The position numbers and the translations under genes were made by a program. The notes under the pieces are model-generated. The model ran no database searches. It saw nothing but the letters and a program-made list of their open reading frames with translations, and had not been told where the DNA came from. Below, piece by piece: positions 55,697 to 64,000 of a stretch of DNA of 64,000 bases; position 1 is the stretch's first letter, and the number at the start of each line of letters is the position of its first letter. Source of the DNA: Cladocopium goreaui (Eukaryota; Sar; Dinophyceae; Suessiales; Symbiodiniaceae); NCBI GenBank assembly GCA_947184155.2, contig CAMXCT020003646.1, forward strand, positions 375,028-439,027, given 5' to 3'.

Positions 55697-56640
55697 TTAT
55701 CCACGTCTCCTCCTTGCGAAGGCATAGAGCCGGTAGCTGCCGGGCTTTAGGAGCTGAGTTTGGACAATACCACGGTAGCCGTTCTTGCAGTAAAAAACGG
55801 CATTGGGAATGATGTGCATCGGCTTCTCGGGCACATTGCCATCGGATTTGCGGTTCACAGTCGTCTCCTAGGCGCGAAGCCACAACGCATTCATTTCTCC
55901 GTCTGTAGGTTTGTGGATTGTTTTATTCTATCTGGGTGTGCATATGTGGGGTGTGTGTGTGTGTGCGCGCGCGCAGGTAAATACCTGCCGGCCACTCTCT
56001 CTCTCTCTCTCTCTCTCTCAGTCTATGCATGTGTGCTGATTCATCTGTGTGATTTTTCAGTGCATTCAGTTGCATTTCACGATACCATTGACAGTTGACC
56101 TGGGGAAGAACGAATCAAGCTTTTGGACTAGCTGCTGGAGCAACATACCAGTTCATCCAAATGTTCCCTTCAGCTTCATCAGGCGTCGCCTCAGCCGCAG
56201 GAGGCTCAGGTGATGAGGACCACGTGAAAGAAACCTGCACCTGGATTCAATGCTCCTCAAAAGATTATATTTCGAAATGCGAGTTTTTGCTACTAGAGTC
56301 GGCAAATCAGTTTGTTTCTCTAACCCTCAGCCTGCTAGGAACCTTCCAGGCCCCGATTTCCCTGGTCAAGCTGCCACAATCTTCAGATCCACCGGCACCT
56401 GCGCACCCTGATGCGCATTGAAGCCCAGGACCGGATTTCCAGACGTTCCATTGGGGCTCCAAATGATGACATTCTCCAGGTGAATCCTGCACAGTTCAAT
56501 GAGCCCCCAGACACCTTGGGCCATAGATATTACCTATCTTCCAAACCTACCAGGTTTCCCTGCGCCTCAACTTCATGGGCCACGCCCAATCTGGACTGAT
56601 CTCATCCAGCATGGGCTGCGAAACATCGTTCAGGTATCCT
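55697..56640 (-). CDS. multi-exon gene 3' part, beta-rich C-terminus
   Basis: Exons: about 56637-56560 (YLNDVSQPMLDEISPDWAWP), about 56480-56395 (LENVIIWSPNGTSGNPVLGF), about 56235-56150 (VSFTWSSSPEPPAAEATPDE) and the terminal exon 55867-55697 (56 residues and TAA; MHIIPNAVFYCKNGYRGIVQ, then LKPGSYRLYAF). The end resembles a C2/calpain domain III-type beta sandwich (L-x-PG-x-Y pattern), but that is only suggestive. Internal exon limits are approximate; more exons may extend right, to about 57 kb. Confidence 0.5.
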
Positions 56641-57409
56641 GTCAGCCACGGGCAAAACTTTGCCCTGAAAACTGCCGCCAAGAAAATTGGTTCTCCCCTA
56701 CTCAAGTAAACGTTTCGCGGACTTATTGCATCTTGGGATATCTCAAAAACTCCCCCCCCAAAAGAAATGGCCAAGTCACCACTCGGAATGCCACCAGCTT
56801 CAGTCCAGGTGTCCAGCAAACCGAACCAAGTACCGGTCTTCTCCCACTTCCAGCCCCAAAGGAAAGCGAAAAAACCAACGCAGCGGTCCTGGGCGCCATG
56901 GCATGACGGGCTGTAGCTGCCAGCGGTTGCAGCTTGGTAATCTACCAATGGAATAATGTAAATCTAAAACAAATTGGAAGCTCGGGCCCGTCATTGCCAA
57001 TAGACGTAGTAAACCAAATCATGAATGATCCTCAATATCACCAGAAATGTTTGGGTTAATAATACCATCCCCAAATGGGTATTGTTTATAACTAGGTTTT
57101 CCCACTTTTTGTTTATGACTGAGTTTACCACATGAAAATCCGCAAATCTTGAACCCAGCGACATCCAGCTTGCATCTGTGAAGGCCATTGAAGATGAACT
57201 GCCCCTTGCGGGTGGAAGTCCTAAAGTTAAGCCCGGATGCCGAGGCAGCCGATGTTCCATTCCACAATGGAAATATATGAAATAAGCTTCGGTGGTATCC
57301 CCAACAGCCGCAACGTTGAATTTTTACAAATCTTTCTGAAGCGTGCTGCGAAGCCAAGCGCTGGAAACACCTCAGCTGGGTTTCCGTCAATTAAATTGCC
57401 GCAAATCCT

Positions 57410-58850
57410 GTTGAACCTGACCTCGCTCTGCACCAAAGCCTCCCACACCTTCTCCGGAACCTTCTCCGGAACCTTCTCCCGAACCCTGTTGACCCTGACC
57501 GCTGCACCAAAGCCTCCAGGAACCATTTCCGGAACCTTCTCCGGAACCTGATCCAGAACCCTGTTGAACTTGACCTGGCTCTGCACTAAAGCCTCCCAGA
57601 CCTTCTCCGGAACCTTCTCCGGAATCTGTTGCACATGCCCTGGCTCTGCACCAAAGCCTCCTGGAACTTTCTCCGGAACCCTGTTCAACCTGACCTGGCT
57701 CTGCACCAAAGCTTCTCAAACCTTCTCCGGAAACTTGTTAAGAATCCTGTCCAAAGCCTCCCGGAACCTTCTCCGGAACCTTCTTCGGAACCCTGTTGAA
57801 CCTGACCTGGCTTTGCACCAAAGCCTCCCGCACCGGAACCTTCTCCCGAACCTTCTCCGGAACCCTGTTGAACCTGGCCTGGCTCTGCACCAAAGCCTCC
57901 CACGCCTTCTCCGGAACCTTCTCCGGAACCTTCTCCGGAACCTTCTCCCGATGACCTGGCGCTGCACCAAAGCCTCCAGGAACCTTTTCCGGAACCTGAC
58001 CTGGCTCTGCACCAAAGCCTCCCAGACCTTCTCCGGAACCTTCTCCGGAACCTTCTCCCGAACCCTGTTGACCCTGACCGCTGCACCAAAGCCTCCAGGA
58101 ACCATTTCCGGAACCTTCTCCGGAACCTGATCCAGAACCCTGTTGAACTTGACCTGGCTCTGCACTAAAGCCTCCCAGACCTTCTCCGGAACCTTCTCCG
58201 GAATCTGTTGAACATGCCCTGGCTCTGCACCAAAGCCTCCTGGAACTTTCTCCGGAACCCTGTTCAACCTGACCTGGCTCTGCACCAAAGCTTCTCAAAC
58301 CTTCTCCGGAAACTTGTTAAGAATCCTGTCCAAAGCCTCCCGGAACCTTCTCCGGAACCTTCTTCGGAACCCTGTTGAACCTGACCTGGCTTTGCACCAA
58401 AGCCTCCCGCGCCGGAACCTTCTCCCGAACCTTCTCCGGAACCCTGTTGAACCTGGCCTGGCTCTGCACCAAAGCCTCCCACGCCTTCTCCGGAACCTTC
58501 TCCGGAACCTTCTCCCGATGACCTGGCGCTGCACCAAAGCCTCCAGGAACCTTTTCCGGAACCTGACCTGGCTCTGCACCAAAGCCTCCCAGACCTTCTC
58601 CAGAACCCTGTTGAACTTGACCTGGCTCTGCACTAAAGCCTCCCAGACCTTCTCCGGAACCTTCTCCGGAACCATATTTTAAACCTGACCTGGCTCTGCC
58701 CCAAAGCCCCCAAACCTTCGCCGGAACCTTCTTTGGAACCTCGTTGAAACTGACCCGGCGCCTGCACCAAAGCCTCCCAGACCTTCTCCGGAACCTTCGG
58801 AACCTTCTCCGGAACCTCGTTGAACCTGACCCGGCGCCTGCACCAGTGCA
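57410..58850. repeat. TTCTCCGGAACC minisatellite with 579-bp duplication
   Basis: Built from the 12-bp unit TTCTCCGGAACC and a longer spacer containing CTGGCTCTGCACCAAAGCC. A 579-bp higher-order unit is duplicated: the marker at 57481 recurs at 58060. Frames on both strands are open over hundreds of codons, so coding potential cannot be judged from openness. Confidence 0.9.
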
Positions 58851-59690
58851 CACCGGAGCTATTCTGGGCTGAAGACCCAATTAGCTTACGCTGTTGGGGA
58901 AATATGTCTGAAAATGCAATCACTCACTGATTGACCACAACCTTTTGGGAGACCCCCAGACAAACCAATGTATTAGCGTACCAAGATGTGGCAAGGTGCA
59001 TTGGTTCCATCAATCCATGCCACGAGGTTTCTGGCACCTGCCACGGTGCTGCAGTTCCACATTCGGTCAAAGCCCAGGCTTTCCACCATCCAGCTCGCTG
59101 CAAGGTTTTGCTGATGCCCCAGTGGTCATTGCCTCCAAGCACTGAAGAAATATATGAAATGCAGTGATCAGTGACACATTTGATGAAAGCCTCGGCCCGT
59201 TCTGAGCTCTGGGCCATACAAATTCATGCCCAAGATGTCGACATCTTTGCAAATTGCTGCAAATCTCGACAGCTTCAACCTCGCTTGGGACAAGAGAGAA
59301 CAGGTGACACATGCCCACGGCACCACATAAATTGGGTGCATATTTTTGGGGTGGAATTCTTTTTGTTTGTTTTCGGTATTTGTTTGTTTTCTCAGTCTGG
59401 GGCACTTTTCCTTGCTATTTGCTACATTTTGGAGCAAAAACCTATACTTTGTTGAATTTTGGGGCTAAAATTTGCCATTTGCACTGTTCATTGATTTTTC
59501 CATGGTTTTACTCGATTTTTCCATGGTGTTCATTGATTTACCCAAAGGGTTCATCGATTTTTCCATAGTTGTCATGGAGTTTTCCATGGTTTCAATGGGT
59601 TTTTCCATGGTTTAAATCATTTTTTTCCATGCATAACATGCACCTGGTGAACATGTAGAATATAGGTTGAAGCACAACTGTGTTGGGTCT
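58851..59690. other. no gene recognised; TTTTTCCATGG motif cluster
   Basis: From about 59490 to 59630 the motif TTTTTCCATGG recurs at least five times. Around 59160-59440 several frames are open but nothing recognisable emerges. Confidence 0.4.
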
Positions 59691-59724
59691 AAATAGTGCC
59701 ATTGGATGCTATCATAGTGTTGGT

Positions 59725-60175
59725 TGGTTTCGGGTTTATTTGGGGTTGGTTTAGGGTCATTTAGGATTGGTTTAGGGTTGGTTTAGGGTTTATTTAGGGC
59801 TGGTTTAGGGTTGGTTTAAGGTTTATTTAGTGTTGGTTTAGGGTTTATTTAGGGTTGGTTCAAGGTTTATTTAAGGTTTATTTAGTGTTGGTTTAGGGTT
59901 ATTTAGGGTTTATTTAGGGTTATTTAGGGTTATTTAGGGTTGGCTTAGATTCATTTAGGGTTGGTTTAGGGGTTATTTAGGGTTGGCTTATGGTTGGTTT
60001 GAGGTCATTTAGGTTTGGTTTAGGGTTTCTCTAGGGTTGGTTCAAGGTTTATTTAAAGTTTATTTAGTGTTGGTTTAGAGTTTATTTAGGGTTATTTAGG
60101 GCTATTTAGGGCTATTTAGGGTTATTTAGGGTTGGTTTAGGGTCTATTTAAAGTCTGTTAAGGGTTGGATTAAGG
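59725..60175. repeat. degenerate telomere-like TTTAGGG array
   Basis: GGTTTAGGGTTTATTTAGGG-type sequence in which TTTAGGG and TTAGGGTT recur dozens of times with ATT, GGT and similar spacers, T/G-rich on the plus strand. It is interstitial, not a clean telomere. Confidence 0.8.
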
Positions 60176-60204
60176 TACATATAGGGATACAATGTGTGTA
60201 TATA

Positions 60205-60490
60205 AAGAAAGATAGGTAGATAGATAGGATAGGATTAGATTAGATTAGAAGAGAAAGATAGATAGATTAGTATTAGATTAGATTAGACTAGATTAGAATA
60301 GAATAGACTAGATAGATTAGATAGATTAGATAGATTAGATAGACTAGATAGATTAGATAGATAGATAAAATAAAATGAGATAAGATAAAATGAGATAAGA
60401 TAAGATCAGATAAAATGAGATTAGATTAGATTAGGTTAAATTAGATTCGACTATAGGTTAGATTAGATAGATACATAAATAGATAGGTAA
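60205..60490. repeat. GATTA/GATA repeat tract
   Basis: GATTAGATTA and GATAGATTA units, grading into GATAAGATAAAAT. Directly after it, 60500-60575 has repeated CAAAAGCCA units. Confidence 0.9.
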
Positions 60491-60958
60491 AGCATGGCAA
60501 AGCCACAAAAGCCACACACCCACAAAAGCTACAGAAGCCACAAAAGCCGCAAAAGCCACAAAGCCAGGCTGGAAAACAAAAAAAAACGTAGCCCTCCACA
60601 TAAATTTCTCACTTGTTGACATGCAAGGTTAGAGGGCAAGGAGCGGGTCGCAGCCGGCAATGGCTATGCCAACAGGGTGCTTCTTATCGATTTCCTTCAG
60701 CTTGTTCGCCATCCTTGGAGTGCAATCAGCTCTTTCGGATCGTGCGGCGAGCATGCTTTTTCTATAGGATCTGTTCATCAACCGATCAACCCCATGCCCT
60801 CAAGAGATCCAGAGATTAGTAGCTCAGCGGCCAGTTGACTCTACGCCATACACAATCTTGTTGATCTAGTGGATGTGGACTCTCCAGCTCGTTCCCTACC
60901 TTTGGAAGCAAGAATTCTCTCAGGCCGCTTGTCACGTCTGTTCTGTTTTCGTGTCATT

Positions 60959-61204
60959 TCATTCGACTTCACCCTTTTGCTGCTGTCCAGTCACTATCCA
61001 CCACAGGATCCTTGGGTTATCCTTGTTTTGTCGCACGACCTTCAGAATCTGGTCAGCCTCACTGCGCCACCACTTGCTCTGATCCATGTTTTTGCAGTTC
61101 TCCGGTCCGACATAGTACTGCGGATCTCGCTTCATGTCAAGACCAGCCTTGGGAGAGGCTGTATCTTGGAGAAACCCTTGCAAGGGGAACACAAGAGGAA
61201 TAAG
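60959..61204 (-). CDS. terminal exon, unrecognised
   Basis: 82 codons after the acceptor GACAG|CTT at 61206-61205, ending in TGA. The peptide (MKRDPQYYVGPENCKNMDQS, then a Trp-rich SKWWRSEADQ and ILWWIVTG) is clearly protein-like, unlike the overlapping plus-strand frame. No family is recognised; the previous exon was not located. Confidence 0.6.
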   Translation of the reverse strand, partial: LIPLVFPLQGFLQDTASPKAGLDMKRDPQYYVGPENCKNMDQSKWWRSEADQILKVVRQNKDNPRILWWIVTGQQQKGEVE

Positions 61205-61639
61205 CTGTCACCTTCTCCCCTTTCGGATACTAGCATGACATGCCAAGCCGAGATGCAACTACCAAGGCATCCGCGGTCGCTGCTGCTTGCAAGGCCCAGG
61301 GTGTCGAGCCCCCGCCCCATGTGCGAAATGCCTTGGGCGTTGCTCAAAATAGGGATGGCCCGGGATGGCCTAGTGGCATTCAATGCTAAGTCCCGTCCGA
61401 AACTCCAAAAAAATCCAAAAGGCCCTGATACTGAGAAACCACAAACTTGACATCCTTTCGCCTCAGACCCCGGCCTCAAAGCCTAAATCTTTCGCAAGGG
61501 CTGCGTGCATGTAGCCACCCACACCTATCCGATCCAAGAACCGATGCAAACTCGAACAGTCAACACTTCTCAGCTGGATGCGCGATGAGAGTGAAACATG
61601 TTGGCGTGGTGGTAAAAATCAAAACTATCACCCGTCAAA

Positions 61640-62590
61640 AATACCAAAAAAAATGTAATTCAACAAAAAAAACTGTGGAAAAAAAATGGGCCGATGCCAT
61701 ACCCATAGTTTCTTCATGTTTTTACCCCGGAGGATCCTGCCTATCACCTTGCCAGGCAGTCGACCAATGGCTTTGCCACCCATTCTGAGGTGGCCCTGTG
61801 AGAGGTCAACAGCCTGGGTTGCCCAGTGGATGAAAAATCGGATGGTTGATGACCTGATGACCTGATGGGGTTGGATACCTTGGTTGGATACCTTGGGTAT
61901 CATGGATTGAATGTAGTCGGATCATTGACCCAAGGCCACATTGGATGGATTTGGGAATTTGGGGGTCTGCAATATCAGATGCCTAAACAATACCACAATC
62001 CTGGAGCAGAATCAGAGGGAGATCCAAGCGGCCTGCCCCAAAGGAAAGCGCGAGCCCTTGGCGGTCCACCACACATGAAACCAACGCTTGAGGATGCGAA
62101 CGTGGCATGTTGAAAAGATATCCACAAGCATCACCCAAACAATGCTGTTTGCAAGTGGAATGCCATCAGTCGTCGTTCTCCACGAAAGGACTCCAGTGGT
62201 GGCAACCTGGCCCGTCATGTCAAGGCCAAAGGGAGATCGGGCGATCGCTAGGAGTTGGTTGTTTCAACTCCCTGAAAATATGAGTCAACTTTCCAGATGA
62301 GCTCCGGGATCGGCCATGAACGCTGCCAGCATGGCGTACTCCTATCATGAAATCTTTATACTCACAAGCGACCAAACGACCATGAAGTCAACCTCCAATA
62401 TGAGTGAACTGGGGGTCATCATGCCAACTAAGGCGAAATGTTTGAAACCATCCGTAAGGCTGCCTAGGCACGATATCCCAGGCACTTTGGCCATTGGAAC
62501 TGTAAGGAAGAGGCAACCGACCACGGCAACAGCACCCAACGCACAAGTGAAACGGACTGGCCCCAGCATGGCTTCGAAAGTTGGAGGCTT
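61640..62590 (-). CDS. multi-exon membrane protein, unrecognised
   Basis: Exons: about 62585-62345, with hydrophobic CALGAVAVVGCLFLTVPMA and a second segment ending VDFMVVWSLVS; about 62218-62020 (TTGVLSWRTTTDGIPLANSI, then VWVMLVDIF and basic residues); and about 61822-61738 after acceptor CCCAG|GCTGTT (AVDLSQGHLRMGGKAIGRLP). This suggests a polytopic membrane protein. An ATG at 62569 could be the start, though the frame stays open slightly beyond. Splice limits are approximate. Confidence 0.5.
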
Positions 62591-64000
62591 GCTTCAAAAC
62601 TTCAAGCCTCTCGCTTTGAGCCCGTGATTGCGCACACAGTTTGTCCGCAATTGAGTTGCTAAGTAACCTCGCCACTCTCATGAATGCATATGCAAACTCT
62701 CAGGATGTGCAGCCTGACAGCCTCAAGATGGGCACCGGCAACAAATGGCTGGATTTGAGCCTGAACTGCCTGCTGCGGAAATGGCAAGTTACAGCCGTTG
62801 TGCTGACATAGTTGCCACAGGTTAGGTGAATCGGGTCAATCCGGTGAATAACTTATATATAGTATCTCAATCGTGTGATTTTTGCCGGAGCTTCTCGGGC
62901 ATGTCTAGGCAAATACATAAGTGAACAAACACAATGTCATTACATCTATCGATCTCTCTCTATATATATACATAAGTGTGTGTGTGTCTGTCGTTGTTCT
63001 GTCGTTCATTAGTCGTTCATTTATTCATTTGTTTCTCTGTGTGTGTGAGTGCATGTGTACCTTGCGAGGGATCAATGGGCCAAGGAGAAGAAATCTTCCA
63101 AGCAACAAGATAGAGAGCTGGTCAGCGACTTCGTTGACTTCTCTGCTGCTGTTCCTAGCAACCGAAAAGGATGAAAGACAGATTAGAGTGGAGTAGAGTA
63201 GATCAGATTAGACCAGATCGGGTTAGATTAGATTCGATTAGATTATATAGCTTGGATTGGATTGGATTTCATGCAAATAGATAGATTGCAGACGGACAAA
63301 CAACCAACCAAACAAACAAACAAACAAATAGATAGATGTTATCCTCTAAGACCCAGGGATTGGTAAATTATCATGAATTGGGGTGTAACCCATTTGGCAG
63401 ATTAGTCAATAGCGCACAGTAGTTGGGGCCACCATGCATCCAACTTCTTTCATTTGGGGCCAACCGTATATTGCAACAACTTTGATTGCTGGATGATTCC
63501 TTTTACAAAAGTACCCATCCTGGAGAAAATGGACTTGGACCATTCCAAAAACGAAAATCGTCCAAACTAAAATCAAGAGAATATGGTTGCTGCATCTGCG
63601 TGATTCTAATTGTATATCGTATGCACGAATAACATGGCTTCATCTAGGGTATCCCCAAACCCAACAGATAGTTTATCATATGGCAATTTTGGGGCATATG
63701 GTACACCTCACGTCTGGACAAACCCATACGATATTATTGGCTGTATGTCCAATTACACCCGAAATTTGTTGCTTATTGGTTATATATGGTTCTTAGCTGT
63801 TTTTTCATCCCCAGTTTTTGTTTCTTCTATGCAGATTACTCGGTTAAGAAACGCTGCGAGTCCCCCAATCTTTGTTGGTTGCCGTCTCGGCTACGTCCAG
63901 TCCCGGGTGTGGGGCACCGGTCCTGTGAAGTTCGCGTCCCAAAATGCTGGGACGGGGTGTTGTGCTGTTCGACATGGGAGGACTCAGGGTGTCATCCGAC
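62591..64000. other. no gene recognised
   Basis: Contains TA and GT microsatellites near 62955-63055, GATTA-like repeats at 63180-63250 and (AAAC)n near 63300-63325. The last 150 bp are GC-richer and unique. Nothing coding can be supported. Confidence 0.4.

Noticed and set aside
57227..58880. Overlapping long frames on both strands (Gly-Ser-Glu, Pro-Glu-Lys-Val types)
   Set aside because: A 12-bp-unit minisatellite is open in many phases; no frame is favoured.
60869..61450. 193-codon plus-strand frame
   Set aside because: Its right composition is poor and it lies antisense to a better minus-strand terminal exon with acceptor and stop.
1..64000. tRNA, rRNA, CRISPR arrays and dinoflagellate spliced-leader relics
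   Set aside because: None recognised by eye; the leader core TTTTGGCTCAAG and its complement were looked for and not seen.

Overview
The window looks like nuclear DNA of a dinoflagellate, most likely a symbiodiniacean or another suessialean. The evidence is convergent. Coding sequence is broken into many small exons with AG|G acceptors and frequent GC as well as GT donors. Every supportable host gene lies on the minus strand, which fits the unidirectional gene arrays of dinoflagellate chromosomes. Simple-sequence and minisatellite DNA is abundant, and there is a degenerate TTTAGGG-like tract. One tyrosine-recombinase retrotransposon carries a cytosine methyltransferase, a type of cargo reported from dinoflagellate retroelements. 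No rRNA, tRNA or CRISPR array was seen. Exon ends were read by eye from frame, splice dinucleotides and intron phase, so they are models.

Layout. 0.6-5.2 kb: a duplicated cytidylate-kinase-like 3' exon and a possibly connected upstream exon cluster. 5.7-12.8 kb: a repeat province with two large foldback elements, an 8-bp target duplication around the first, microsatellites, a 65-bp minisatellite interrupted by a hairpin satellite, and a 1.3-kb GC-rich minisatellite. 13.2-19.1 kb: scattered terminal and internal exons of unrecognised genes. 19.9-21.5 kb: a four-exon membrane-anchored catechol-O-methyltransferase-like gene. 22.9-29.2 kb: a modular gene combining SH3b-like, FN3-like and Cys-rich modules with a C-terminal J-domain. 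30.8-34.2 kb: a caspase/NB-ARC/TPR gene with several frame breaks. 34.6-37.1 kb: an unrecognised helical-protein gene. 38.2-39.5 kb: a direct-repeat pair. 39.7-41.6 kb: ALG13. 42.4-48.5 kb: exon-rich unrecognised genes. 48.7-55.0 kb: the retrotransposon. 55.7-56.6 kb: further exons. 57.4-60.5 kb: minisatellite, telomere-like and GATTA repeats. 61-62.6 kb: exons of two more genes.

How parts relate. ALG13 (N-glycan precursor synthesis), the O-methyltransferase, the J-domain protein and the caspase/STAND gene have no obvious shared pathway; the array order is probably positional rather than operon-like. The two most notable systems are the split-direct-repeat retrotransposon, in which a recombinase is overprinted inside a reverse transcriptase/RNase H/cytosine-methyltransferase ORF, and the SH3b-FN3-Cys-J modular protein. 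Two 104-bp copies of a short inverted-repeat element sit beside or inside host genes, showing recent small-element activity.
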